A stretch of 64,000 nt of DNA from Methanobacterium_B sp963825335 (GTDB taxonomy: Archaea > Methanobacteriota > Methanobacteria > Methanobacteriales > Methanobacteriaceae), in contig CAWGSP010000001.1 of the NCBI GenBank assembly GCA_963825335.1, positions 868,001-932,000 on the forward strand, read 5' to 3'. The translations under genes and the position numbers were made by a program. The stretch's first letter is position 1, and the number at the start of each line of letters is the position of its first letter. Below the pieces are notes generated by a model. The model had not been told where the DNA came from, did no database searches, and saw only the letters and a program-made list of their open reading frames with translations. Positions 9,325 through 17,881 of the stretch are shown piece after piece.

Positions 9325-11265
9325 TCACTGTATACAGAATTCTTCTATTTTTTCATTTTCAACGATCTTCCAAATTTCATCTTCATCTAGATCGGTCCCC
9401 AACAAAATTCCTGCCTTCGTAAGAGCGTCTACTATCTTTCTTATGGTATTAACGTCCCTTGCAGATACTGTGTGGGAGTGCACTCCTCTTGATATGAGTG
9501 AAAGGGCTTCCAACGATCTTCTAGCATCGGGTTTTTTATATTCTTCTTCACAATTTTTAAGGTCTTCTTTATCCTTTAAATAAAGATTTCTGGTTACAAC
9601 CTGTCTTAATCCTGGAAGGTAATGTTTAGAATCCAAAATTCTACCTCCTGTATTGATTATTATCCTCTTATCATCAAGTTCACTGGCATCATGCTTTACC
9701 AACAGTTCACTCACCCGCCCATATTCTGCTATTTTTTCGACTATCTCTTCTTGGGTTAGATTCACGCCTAAGAGGAATCCTTTCTCGCTCAATTCTTTCT
9801 CAACTTGGGCAAGGCTGTCAGTATCATGACCAGATACAGTATGGGAGTGAATTCCTCCCCCGGATAAAGTATAAAGCCTTTCTAATGTTTCCATTTGTTT
9901 AGAATCTTTTTTCAGCCGCTCTAAAAATTTGTCCATTTCTCCCATGTCTGAGATCGAAATTTTCCTCTTTAGTGGTTCGTGAAATCCTGGGAGGTAGTAT
10001 TCTATATCTTCTATTTTGCATCCGTGTTTGATTACAATTTCTGCTTCTTCCCTGATGTCCATTAAACCATGGCTTTCAGTTATTGTCATCTCGGGTTTTA
10101 GAACGACCTCAACTATTCTGCCATGCTTCTTTGCGAGATTTATGATCTCGTCTTCTTGTAAATTTACACCTAGAAGATATCCTTCTTTTTTCAGTTCTTC
10201 TACTACCTTGTCAAGGCTTTCTTTGTTTGGTCCAGAGATCCAATGGGAGTGAATTCCACTCACAGATTCATATAAACTTTCTAAAGATTTTTTTTTGGAT
10301 TGTTCGCGTTCTAAACTTGTTAAAAATCTGTTAAGTTGGGTTACATCTGATACACCAATTTTACGGGCGAGTGGAACTTTAAATTCTGGTAAATGGTATT
10401 CTATGTTTTCTAGTGTGCATCCATGTTTCAGTATTATCTCTGATTCTCTTCTTATGGTTCCAACACCGTGTATGACAGTTATCTTCATGATGGTCGGTTC
10501 CATCGAAGCGAAGTAAATGTCTTCTGCACCACTTGTTTCGGGTGATATGACCTTATTTGCACCTGATCTATATAGTCTGCGGACATTTTCACTTCTACTA
10601 GCCCTTGTGACTATCCATATGTCTTCGTGTATTTCTCTGGCAGTCAGGGTGATGAAGAGATTATCAACATCGTCCCCAGTTGTTATTATGACTCCCCTTG
10701 CCCGTTCTATTCCTGCGTCTATCATGATATGTTCGTCGGTAGCATCCCCTGGAATTGCAAGCACATCCGGTTCTTCCCACAATTCCTTTTCGACGACATC
10801 CCTATTTTTCTCTATTATAATAGCGTCTATGTTCCTTTTTTTAAGTTCCTTATGAACAGCGCTTCCAACTCTCCCATAACCGCAGAGAACAAAATGGTCT
10901 TTGTATCCTGCTATCAGTCTTCTCTGTTTAGCGCCAGATCTTATCTCATCTACTGCCATTGTAACCACCGTTATTGTTAAACTAAATGTGTATGCAAGTA
11001 ATCCAACCCCTCCCAAAATAAGAGTGATGGTGAAAATTTTTTGTTCTGGAGTAACTGGCAAAATATCACCAAAACCCACAGTTGCCATGGTCTGTACAGT
11101 AAAATAAATGGAATTAATGAAGTTTAATTTCATAATATAAGTAGAACCAATTATCCCATAACATATAAGAATGAAAACTCCAGTTAAAGCATATAATACA
11201 AGTTTATATGGGCTTGCAGAGAGCTCTTTGGTTGATGGTAGTGGGGGAAGATATAATGGGCGCAA
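9325..11265 (-). CDS. Two-TM RCK potassium channel with three tandem C-terminal repeats
   Basis: 646 residues. Residues 22-45 and 78-105 are membrane helices flanking a pore loop with selectivity filter TVGFGD (62-67), as in MthK. An RCK-N domain follows (HFVLCGYGRVG, 124-134; IPGDATDE, 171-178). The C-terminal half is not a normal RCK-C domain but three imperfect copies of about 110-115 residues (roughly 275-388, 408-522, 533-642), each with a HxLPxF/G-like segment, a GIHSH or GVHSH motif (337, 471, 594) and a LLGxxLxxxEI segment. It starts with TTG at 11265-11263, supported by ggtgat on the minus strand. Ligand and ion gating are unknown; the HSH motif could bind metal. Convergent with ftr. 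Confidence 0.88.
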   Translation of the reverse strand: MRPLYLPPLPSTKELSASPYKLVLYALTGVFILICYGIIGSTYIMKLNFINSIYFTVQTMATVGFGDILPVTPEQKIFTITLILGGVGLLAYTFSLTITVVTMAVDEIRSGAKQRRLIAGYKDHFVLCGYGRVGSAVHKELKKRNIDAIIIEKNRDVVEKELWEEPDVLAIPGDATDEHIMIDAGIERARGVIITTGDDVDNLFITLTAREIHEDIWIVTRASRSENVRRLYRSGANKVISPETSGAEDIYFASMEPTIMKITVIHGVGTIRRESEIILKHGCTLENIEYHLPEFKVPLARKIGVSDVTQLNRFLTSLEREQSKKKSLESLYESVSGIHSHWISGPNKESLDKVVEELKKEGYLLGVNLQEDEIINLAKKHGRIVEVVLKPEMTITESHGLMDIREEAEIVIKHGCKIEDIEYYLPGFHEPLKRKISISDMGEMDKFLERLKKDSKQMETLERLYTLSGGGIHSHTVSGHDTDSLAQVEKELSEKGFLLGVNLTQEEIVEKIAEYGRVSELLVKHDASELDDKRIIINTGGRILDSKHYLPGLRQVVTRNLYLKDKEDLKNCEEEYKKPDARRSLEALSLISRGVHSHTVSARDVNTIRKIVDALTKAGILLGTDLDEDEIWKIVENEKIEEFCIQ

Positions 11266-11412
11266 ATTATCACCATTGAATAAATTTATTCTTGGATACT
11301 GGTTGGATCTAACCGCATAATACTAAATCATGATTTATCATATCCATTATTACCTATTTTGAGGCTTTAATTAAGTTATTATTAAATATCATTTGTTTTA
11401 TAATTTATTATA

Positions 11413-12897
11413 ATGATAAACATGAATACAAAGGAAATGATGGTTTTAGATACCAACACCGAGGCTATGGGAATTTCGAAGTCTGTGCTGATGGAAAATG
11501 CTGGCAGATGTCTTGCACAAAAAATATTTGATCTGACAAGTCCTTGTAAAATCGCTATATTTGCTGGTACTGGGGGAAATGGTGGAGATGGGTTAGTAGC
11601 TGCAAGATATTTGCTTAACCAAGATTTTGATGTCGAAATTTTTTTCTTAGGACATCCATCACAGATTAAATCTGTTGAAACACGGATGCAAATGAAGGTT
11701 CTGCAAAATATCACTTCAATAAATGATTCAATAAAGATACACACGATAACAGATTCATCCCAGCTTCATGACATAGATGCGGCTGTTGTTGTCGATGCTA
11801 TACTCGGAACAGGTGCGAAAGGACTACTCAGAGAACCTGTTTCGAGTGCGATAGAAGTGATAAACCATTCTGATGCCGTTAAAATAGCAGTTGATATTCC
11901 AAGCGGGGTAGATCCAGTTACAGGTGTGGTGAGTGATAGATCGGTCAAAGCCAATTTCACGGTGACATTTCACAGACAGAAAATTGGACTAAAAAATGCT
12001 GAGACAGAATTTGTTGGGAAAGTTCATGTGTGCGACATAGGAATACCTAAAGAAGCCGAAGTTCTCACCGGCCCAGGGGATCTTTTAAGGATGATCAACA
12101 GGAATGAAAATTCGCACAAGGGACAAAACGGCAAGGTATTGGTGGTGGGTGGTAGCAAGGATTATTCTGGTGCACCCGCACTCGCAGCAATGTCTGCATT
12201 AAGATCGGGTGCAGATTTATCTGTTGTGGCATGTTCATCTAGTGTTGTTAATCCTATACGGTCATATTCACCTGATATAATTGTAAAAGGTCTTTCAAAA
12301 AATTATATCCAACCTAATGATAGTTCCAAGATACTCAAACTATCAGAAAATGCCGATGTAGTCGTAGTTGGATGCGGTATTGGGATGAATGAAGAAACAG
12401 GATTGGTATTGAATGAAATGATCGAAAAAATTAAGATACCCCTTGTTATAGATGCAGACGCCCTTAAATTAATTGATCATAATTCAATTAATAATGTAGG
12501 AAAAAAAATTGTTTTAACTCCTCATAAAGCTGAGTTTAAGGCATTTTTCGGTATAACTGTCCCTGAAGATCTTGATAACAAAATTAAAGTCGTTAAAGTG
12601 GCTGCAAAGAGATCTGGATGTGTGGTACTACTTAAGGGTGTGGTTGACATTATTTCCGATGGTGAAACAGTAAGATTAAACTCTACAGGAAATCCCGGCA
12701 TGACAGTGGGAGGTACTGGTGATGTGTTGGCAGGAGTTGTGGGAGGACTAATTGCACAGGGACATGATATATTTGAATCTGCGTATTTAGGGGCATTCAT
12801 AAATGGAACAGCAGGTGACCTTGCAAAAGCTGATCACGGGTATGGTTTTCTTGCAAGCGACATCTTGAAATACATTCCCCAGGCAATATGGGGTTAG
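11413..12897 (+). CDS. nnr: Bifunctional NAD(P)HX epimerase / ADP-dependent NAD(P)HX dehydratase
   Basis: 494 residues, full length for the fused repair enzyme. The N-terminal YjeF half (about 1-215) has GTGGNGGDGLVAAR and the DIPSGVDPVTG motif of the epimerase. The ribokinase-like C-terminal half (about 220-494) has the nucleotide-binding NPGMTVGGTGDVLAG. Together they repair hydrated NADH and NADPH in the cytoplasm: the first half epimerises the damaged form, the second removes water using ADP. The gene is transcribed divergently from the channel gene; its left neighbour's start is about 150 bp away. Confidence 0.95.
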   Translation: MINMNTKEMMVLDTNTEAMGISKSVLMENAGRCLAQKIFDLTSPCKIAIFAGTGGNGGDGLVAARYLLNQDFDVEIFFLGHPSQIKSVETRMQMKVLQNITSINDSIKIHTITDSSQLHDIDAAVVVDAILGTGAKGLLREPVSSAIEVINHSDAVKIAVDIPSGVDPVTGVVSDRSVKANFTVTFHRQKIGLKNAETEFVGKVHVCDIGIPKEAEVLTGPGDLLRMINRNENSHKGQNGKVLVVGGSKDYSGAPALAAMSALRSGADLSVVACSSSVVNPIRSYSPDIIVKGLSKNYIQPNDSSKILKLSENADVVVVGCGIGMNEETGLVLNEMIEKIKIPLVIDADALKLIDHNSINNVGKKIVLTPHKAEFKAFFGITVPEDLDNKIKVVKVAAKRSGCVVLLKGVVDIISDGETVRLNSTGNPGMTVGGTGDVLAGVVGGLIAQGHDIFESAYLGAFINGTAGDLAKADHGYGFLASDILKYIPQAIWG

Positions 12898-12903
12898 AAT
12901 ATT

Positions 12904-13161
12904 TTAAATGATTCCAATTAAAGCTAAAATAATCAAGAAAATGACTCCGATGAATCCTCCGAAACCTGCAACCAGTACGGTTAATATATTAATTGGGATA
13001 TGGACGAAGGGGAATAGATCTACAATAAATAGCAGAATAAAACCGAAGGCCATGTGAAGTATCACCTTGATGATCAGACCTGCTGCCTTGAAAAGGATCA
13101 GTAAACCTATTGCAATTATCACTGCAATTAATATGCCTATTATTATTGGTTCTAGAACCAT
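12904..13161 (-). CDS. Small membrane protein of the BofA-like family
   Basis: 85 residues, almost entirely hydrophobic, with about three membrane segments. The pattern of an N-terminal long helix, then GxxxxK and repeated Gly/Ile/Leu stretches ending in GFGGFIGVIFLIILALIGI matches the pro-sigmaK processing inhibitor BofA family, which in archaea has no known role. The start is supported by a gaaggc sequence 9 bases upstream on the minus strand. It lies 100 bp after argG on the same strand and may be cotranscribed. Confidence 0.7.
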   Translation of the reverse strand: MVLEPIIIGILIAVIIAIGLLILFKAAGLIIKVILHMAFGFILLFIVDLFPFVHIPINILTVLVAGFGGFIGVIFLIILALIGII

Positions 13162-13260
13162 TTTTTTTGCCTTCTTTGTATTAAACTATTTCACACGTTT
13201 ATTTGAACGATTTATTCATAAAAAAGATTGTGGATCAAGTTTATCTTCATCTGATCCATC

Positions 13261-14451
13261 TTATTTTTCATCCTCTTTCTTACAGACCTTTTGATAGCAA
13301 GCTGCCTGGAGTCCGTAATTTTTTACCATTCCGGCCATTTCACGTTGGTCAGTTTCTTTATCTTCAAATGTTACCGCTTCTTCACTGTAAAGACTGTATG
13401 GAGATCCTCGAGTCAAAATCCTGATGCTGCCTTTGTGAAGTTGTAGTTTAACATTTCCGCAAACACGTTTTTGCATGTTGTTGATTATACAATCAAGATC
13501 TTCACGTAACGGTTCATGCCATAATCCATTGTAAACAAGCTCTGAGTATGTTTGGGAGATTGTTTCTGCAAATTTAAGTTCTTCCCTTGTGAGCGTTAAC
13601 TGTTCCAATGCCTTATGGGCTGTTATTAACAGGACAGCACCGGGTGTTTCGTAGTTTTCTCTTGATTTGAGTCCTATTATACGGTCTTCGATGATGTCTA
13701 TCCGCCCAATCCCATGTAATCCTGCGATACGGTTGGATTCGATGATGATTTCGAGCGGACCCATTTGTTTTCCATCAATTGCTACAGGTACACCATTATC
13801 AAAGGTTATCTCAATTTTCTGTGCTTGATCCGGTGCATCTTCGGTTGAAACGGTCCAGTGGAATGCTTCTTCAGGAGTTTCAACCATTGGATCCTCTAGT
13901 ATATCTCCCTCTATGGATCTGCCCCATAAATTCTCGTCTATACTGTAAAGTTTGTCCGAGGGTACAGGTAAACCATTCTTTATTGCGTAATCCATTTCTT
14001 CAGTACGTGTAAGGCTGAGATCCCTTACAGGTGCTATTATGGTACAATCAGATTCGGATCGTATCGTGCATTCAAATCTGAACTGATCATTTCCTTTTCC
14101 TGTGCAGCCGTGACTAATTGAATCTGCATTCTCTTTTTCAGCCAGTTCAACTATTTTCATGGCTATCAATGGTCTTGCAAGCGAAGTACTCAGTGGGTAT
14201 CCTTCGTAGGTTGCATTGGCTCTGATTGCTCGGAATAAAAATTCTTCAGCAAACTCGTTCTTAGCATCTATTGTGTAATGTTTTTTAACACCTATCTTTT
14301 TTGCAACTTGCGCTGGCCTGTCAATTTCATCTTCGGGCTGTCCAACATCTACACATGCAGTTATCACTTCCAAATTATATTTTTCTTGGAGTAATTTTGC
14401 ACATACAGATGTGTCCAATCCACCGCTGAATGCAAGAATCACTTTTTTCAT
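13261..14451 (-). CDS. argG: Argininosuccinate synthase
   Basis: 396 residues, full length. The N-terminal pyrophosphatase-type P-loop AFSGGLDTSVC (residues 5-15) and HGCTGKGNDQ (114-123) are both present. The enzyme joins citrulline and aspartate using ATP in arginine synthesis, in the cytoplasm. The first ATG gives the family's usual start MKKVILAFSGGLD. It is transcribed divergently from the deacylase gene at 14552; the 100-bp space between them holds both promoters. Confidence 0.98.
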   Translation of the reverse strand: MKKVILAFSGGLDTSVCAKLLQEKYNLEVITACVDVGQPEDEIDRPAQVAKKIGVKKHYTIDAKNEFAEEFLFRAIRANATYEGYPLSTSLARPLIAMKIVELAEKENADSISHGCTGKGNDQFRFECTIRSESDCTIIAPVRDLSLTRTEEMDYAIKNGLPVPSDKLYSIDENLWGRSIEGDILEDPMVETPEEAFHWTVSTEDAPDQAQKIEITFDNGVPVAIDGKQMGPLEIIIESNRIAGLHGIGRIDIIEDRIIGLKSRENYETPGAVLLITAHKALEQLTLTREELKFAETISQTYSELVYNGLWHEPLREDLDCIINNMQKRVCGNVKLQLHKGSIRILTRGSPYSLYSEEAVTFEDKETDQREMAGMVKNYGLQAACYQKVCKKEDEK

Positions 14452-14551
14452 TTATTAATCACCTTGATATATTCATAAATTAATTTATATTGGTCAGTAG
14501 AAAATACATAGTAACTATTTCACACATTAGAATTTAAACTTGGTGGAGATC

Positions 14552-15274
14552 ATGAACCTTAAGGACGACATCACTATTCTGTCCCACAGAACTGGAGGAA
14601 GAATAAATGAGAATTTGGTGCTAATGGATCAGTTTCATCACAGTGATGTAAGCTTGAAATTAGTAAAAGCTGCAAGATATGGAACTGCCATGTTTAGAAT
14701 TGGGGAAGGATTTCCGAAGGTTATGTTAACAGCAGGGGTACATGGAAATGAACTTCCACCTCAGATAGCGGCCTTGAGGCTTGCTGACAGTTTGGTCAAA
14801 AAAGATCTTAAAGGAACTGTATATATAATTCCTTTTGCAATGCCGCAGGCGACAATGGAAAATTCAAGAAGATTTAAAGGGTTTGACATGAATAGAACTG
14901 CTTCTAAAGAGGGATATGCTTCAAATAAAATATTAAAAGCTACCGATAAATTTAATACTGTATCATTGGCCGATTTTCATTCGACTAAACCACGCAGCAA
15001 CCCTGGAATTGAAAGTGTCTTCTGTTCAAAAAAACCAAGTCCAGAGAGTGTACATATTGCAAAATATATAACAGATGAAATGCACTCAAAAATTATATGC
15101 CATCAGAGTGCGGGTTCGCTTTACAGCGGCGCCCTCGAAGATGAATGCAACCTGAAGGGCACAGCCTCTGTAACATGTGAAGTAGTGTCGGAAAATGGTG
15201 AAATAAATCCAAAAAGTATTGAACGGTCGTATTTACAGATGGTGTCGTACTTGAAATATTTCGGTATAATTTGA
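14552..15274 (+). CDS. Succinylglutamate desuccinylase/aspartoacylase-like zinc hydrolase
   Basis: 240 residues from the ATG at 14552, preceded by ggtggag; an upstream TTG at 14540 overlaps that ribosome binding site and is rejected. The M14-like zinc site is visible: TAGVHGNELP supplies His and Glu, and LADFHST the second His. FDMNRTA is also family-like. Members remove acyl groups from amino acids or act on related small amides; many archaeal members have no assigned substrate and this one cannot be assigned from context (argG is divergent, a membrane hydrolase follows). Confidence 0.82.
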   Translation: MNLKDDITILSHRTGGRINENLVLMDQFHHSDVSLKLVKAARYGTAMFRIGEGFPKVMLTAGVHGNELPPQIAALRLADSLVKKDLKGTVYIIPFAMPQATMENSRRFKGFDMNRTASKEGYASNKILKATDKFNTVSLADFHSTKPRSNPGIESVFCSKKPSPESVHIAKYITDEMHSKIICHQSAGSLYSGALEDECNLKGTASVTCEVVSENGEINPKSIERSYLQMVSYLKYFGII

Positions 15275-15353
15275 ATCTCAGATTTCGTGGAGATCAATAT
15301 CGGAATAATTTAGGAAGATATTTTAGTGTTGAAAACAAAGTTAGTGCGATAAA

Positions 15354-16058
15354 ATGCCGTCTTACAAAGAGCATGTACTCTTCTCAATAATAATGGTCAT
15401 TCCATTCTTTCCAGATCTTTTTTATATAGCACTGGCAGTTATAGGTGCATCCATAATAGACATGGACCACAATGTAAATAAAAAAAATATGGTTATCCTG
15501 GGCCTTTTAGGAATAATCCTGGCATTAATACTCTATATGGTCAAGCTGCCCTATCTAATAGGTGTTCTCATATCTTTGATGGCGCTCTTATTCTATGTAT
15601 CCGAACACAGGGGATTAATGCATTCCCTGATAGGAATTATATTCATAACCGGATGCATATCATTATTTGTTGTAGGTGCACACACACTGTTTGATTATTA
15701 CACTCTAGGATTGAAGGTTTCATCAATCATTATCCTGCTAGCACTGGGAATTGTTATCTTAAATAAAAAGTTAGTGCCAATATTCGCATTTTTGACCATT
15801 GTTGGAATCATTTTTTTACCTCAGCTCCCATTCAACATTATTTATGTATTCGTCGCCTTATTTTTGGGTTGTTTAAGCCATATTATCTTGGATATGTTCA
15901 CATCAGCTGGAGTACAACTTTTAAGCCCAATTTCATCGGGAAAATTTAAAAAACGAGCCGGATTTACTTTGCTGGGCATATGGGCCGGTTGTATCATAGC
16001 ATCTTTTGTTTTGTATGGACATACCTTTATGTATCAAAATTACCAGATGTTATTTTGA
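15354..16058 (+). CDS. Membrane-bound YdjM/DUF457-type metal-dependent hydrolase
   Basis: 234 residues with six to seven hydrophobic segments. The metal-binding signature of the family is scattered between helices: YKEHVLFS near the start, ASIIDMDH (Asp and His), EHRGLMHSLIG (two His) and SHIILDMFTSAGVQLLSP. The LexA-regulated E. coli YdjM is the named relative; the reaction is unknown. It is the last gene before the ehb operon, separated by about 275 bp. Confidence 0.85.
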   Translation: MPSYKEHVLFSIIMVIPFFPDLFYIALAVIGASIIDMDHNVNKKNMVILGLLGIILALILYMVKLPYLIGVLISLMALLFYVSEHRGLMHSLIGIIFITGCISLFVVGAHTLFDYYTLGLKVSSIIILLALGIVILNKKLVPIFAFLTIVGIIFLPQLPFNIIYVFVALFLGCLSHIILDMFTSAGVQLLSPISSGKFKKRAGFTLLGIWAGCIIASFVLYGHTFMYQNYQMLF

Positions 16059-16179
16059 TCGATATAAAAAGTTTTTTACATGGGTTTAAACTGGAATTTT
16101 AACATTTAACTTAATAATAAAACTTTTTTAGATAATTGATGTGATGTTATGATAAGATAAAAAAAAGTTATTAGTTATA

Positions 16180-16292
16180 TTTATATATATCATGTTTTAT
16201 AATGATGAATTAATTATCATGGTTTTTCAAACGATCTGAATATAGGGGTAAAACTGATAATACAGTTTAATCTGGTTTACCATGTTAATTAT
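16180..16292 (+). promoter_or_regulatory. Promoter and possibly structured leader of the ehb operon
   Basis: A TATA-like element TTTATATATA at 16180-16189 predicts a transcript start near 16210. From that point an inverted repeat begins: 16209-16223 (attaattatcatggt) pairs with 16279-16292 (accatgttaattat) with two mismatches. Inside it is a perfect 6-bp hairpin, AAACTG (16251-16256) and CAGTTT (16263-16268) with a 6-base loop. The ribosome binding site aaggag of ehbA follows at 16319. A second TATA-like sequence at 16300-16307 lies too close to keep the binding site in the transcript. The structure could regulate ehb or could be an AT-rich coincidence. Confidence 0.4.
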
Positions 16293-16334
16293 CTAAAGAT
16301 TATAATACTAATATGTAGAAGGAGTCAATTTATA

Positions 16335-16646
16335 ATGTTTATAACCAGAATATACTATGGAATAGCTTATTTCATCGTTCTGATCATTGAAATAATCAAA
16401 GCCGAAATAGATGTTGTTGAGAGAGTTGTTAACGGTGAGGTTGAACCCGTTGTTTGGGAGATTAAGACCGAACTTAAAAGGCCAATATCGCAAACCATAC
16501 TGGCTAACAGCATAACCCTAACACCCGGCACATTATCGATAGATCTTGACTCTGAAAATTGTATCATAAAGGTAGCAACAATTTCCCCACGGACAGCCGA
16601 GGAAGTAATTCCATTTGAACCATATATTAAAGGGATGTTAGAATGA
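16335..16646 (+). CDS. ehbA: Energy-converting hydrogenase B subunit A (MnhE-like)
   Basis: 103 residues: an N-terminal membrane segment, then a soluble part with LANSITLTPGTLSIDLD, the hallmark of the MnhE/MrpE antiporter subunit family. It is the first gene of the ehb operon. Ehb is a membrane-bound [NiFe] hydrogenase that uses the ion gradient to drive ferredoxin reduction with H2, feeding anabolic carbon fixation in methanogens. The Mrp-like small subunits belong to its ion-translocating module. Start preceded by aaggag. The last codons overlap ehbB by four bases, indicating coupled translation. Confidence 0.93.
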   Translation: MFITRIYYGIAYFIVLIIEIIKAEIDVVERVVNGEVEPVVWEIKTELKRPISQTILANSITLTPGTLSIDLDSENCIIKVATISPRTAEEVIPFEPYIKGMLE

Positions 16647-16900
16647 ACATACTAGTCATATCAGAATACATTCTTATGGGTGCTCTTGCAATTTTTGCAC
16701 TGGCAACAATAAGGATTACGACAAGGAAAAAGATAGCAATGGCCCTTGTAGGTTTATCGGGTTTAAGCATTGCAGTTGCAACCATGTTAGTTTTGGTACA
16801 GAATTTGTACAATATTAGTTTTTGTGATACCATAGCAACAGCACTGATATTCCTTGGACCCGTGGGAACCATTGCATTTGCAAGTGTTTTAAGAGGATGA
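16643..16900 (+). CDS. ehbB: Energy-converting hydrogenase B subunit B (MnhF-like)
   Basis: 85 residues with three hydrophobic segments, an RIT-type motif after the first helix, and FLGPVGTIAFASVLRG at the end, as in the MrpF/MnhF antiporter subunit. Its ATG overlaps the ehbA stop by four bases (ATGA). Part of the membrane ion-translocation module of Ehb. Confidence 0.9.
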   Translation: MNILVISEYILMGALAIFALATIRITTRKKIAMALVGLSGLSIAVATMLVLVQNLYNISFCDTIATALIFLGPVGTIAFASVLRG

Positions 16901-16904
16901 TCAT

Positions 16905-17177
16905 GTGACAGATATAATTATCTTTATAAAGTCAGCCATACTCATAATTGTGGCTTTTTTAGTGCTTTTAGCAGCATACGGTATCCTGAGATTTAATGAT
17001 GATATTGATAATATTATCTACGCAAGGATACATATCTTGGGAGTCGCAGACATTGCCCTCATACTTGCATTATTTGTTCTCAACGAACCACTGATGGCAG
17101 CTGCTTACTTCATATTAGCTCCCTTCGCAGCTCATGCAGTAGCAAATGGTTACTTCTATGGGGAGGAGGAACAATGA
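16905..17177 (+). CDS. ehbC: Energy-converting hydrogenase B subunit C (MnhG-like)
   Basis: 90 residues, three membrane helices, with the pattern of MrpG/MnhG (FNDDIDNIIYARIHILGVAD corresponds to the family's conserved YARLHA region). Begins at GTG 16905, a few bases after ehbB, behind agagga. Its end overlaps ehbD by four bases. Confidence 0.9.
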   Translation: MTDIIIFIKSAILIIVAFLVLLAAYGILRFNDDIDNIIYARIHILGVADIALILALFVLNEPLMAAAYFILAPFAAHAVANGYFYGEEEQ

Positions 17178-17407
17178 TTGAATATATATTTATGATTACA
17201 ACAATTTTAGGGGCAATTCTCGCTTTAATGCAGAGGGATCTCCTAAAAGCAGCAATATTAACGGGAATTCCAGGAGCTTCACTCGCATTCCTGTACCAAT
17301 ACCTTCTGGCACCAGATGTGGCCCTGACACAAGCGATTGTTGGTTCTGCAATAGTGCCAGTATTTTTTGCATTGGCTGTTTACAAAACTCGAAGGGTGGA
17401 GGAATAA
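17174..17407 (+). CDS. ehbD: Energy-converting hydrogenase B subunit D (MbhD/DUF4040-like)
   Basis: 77 residues with membrane helices and the segment LAPDVALTQAIVGSAIVPVF, the signature of the short MrpA/MbhD C-terminal domain (an Asp in a membrane segment followed by an amphipathic stretch) in Mrp-type complexes. ATG overlaps ehbC stop (ATGA). Very likely part of the ion channel module. Confidence 0.9.
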   Translation: MIEYIFMITTILGAILALMQRDLLKAAILTGIPGASLAFLYQYLLAPDVALTQAIVGSAIVPVFFALAVYKTRRVEE

Positions 17408-17408
17408 C

Positions 17409-17771
17409 ATGATATTAGACACACAGCTTGCATCACTCTTTACAGCAGGGGCCCTGGTAGTAATAGGTTTATTTGGTGCATTATTCTTGGACAACTTGAT
17501 TAAAAAAGTAATAGCTCTTGCATTTATAGGTGATGGGGCTAATTTATTCCTAATTTCATTGGGATACAAGTCTGGGGGAATAATTTACATATTACTGCCT
17601 GGAATGTCTAGGAGTTACTTCGCACAAAATGCCTCGTATCCACTTCCCTTTGCATTGGTTTTGACCAGTATTGTCATAGGAGCAAGTACCATGGCAGTGA
17701 TGCTGGGACTGATTATCGTACTTAATAAAAAATATGGATCCATAAGTGCATCAAAGATTCTTGGAGAGTAA
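17409..17771 (+). CDS. ehbE: Energy-converting hydrogenase B subunit E (NuoK/MnhC-like)
   Basis: 120 residues with three membrane helices; the segment GDGANLFLISLGYKSGG and TSIVIGASTMAVMLGLII match the MrpC/NuoK family, which carries proton-path Glu or Asp in its helices. Start chosen at ATG 17409 behind ggaggaat rather than the upstream in-frame start at 17367, which lies inside ehbD. A micro-ORF with its own ribosome binding site follows before ehbF. Confidence 0.92.
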   Translation: MILDTQLASLFTAGALVVIGLFGALFLDNLIKKVIALAFIGDGANLFLISLGYKSGGIIYILLPGMSRSYFAQNASYPLPFALVLTSIVIGASTMAVMLGLIIVLNKKYGSISASKILGE

Positions 17772-17776
17772 TCCAA

Positions 17777-17881
17777 ATGCTTTCAAAATTCTCATCAAAT
17801 AACCAAAGGAAAAAACAAGAAGCGAACTTCAGTACAGCTTATCTCTCCATTGATCTCCAAGTTCTGGAGGGATCAGCATGA
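17777..17881 (+). CDS. Putative 34-residue micro-ORF between ehbE and ehbF
   Basis: ATG 17777-17779 follows ggagag by 8 bases; the frame (MLSKFSSNNQRKKQ, then ANFSTAYLSIDLQVLEGSA) ends at a TGA overlapping the ehbF ATG as ATGA. It is hydrophilic and has no recognisable family. The gap between ehbE and ehbF would otherwise be the only 106-bp hole in this part of the operon. The tight junctions suggest translational coupling to ehbF, but ehbF also has its own ggaggg signal inside this frame, so the frame may be fortuitous. Confidence 0.35.
   Translation: MLSKFSSNNQRKKQEANFSTAYLSIDLQVLEGSA

Noticed and set aside
16308..16493. Minus-strand frame antisense to ehbA
   Set aside because: Shadow of the ehbA coding sequence.
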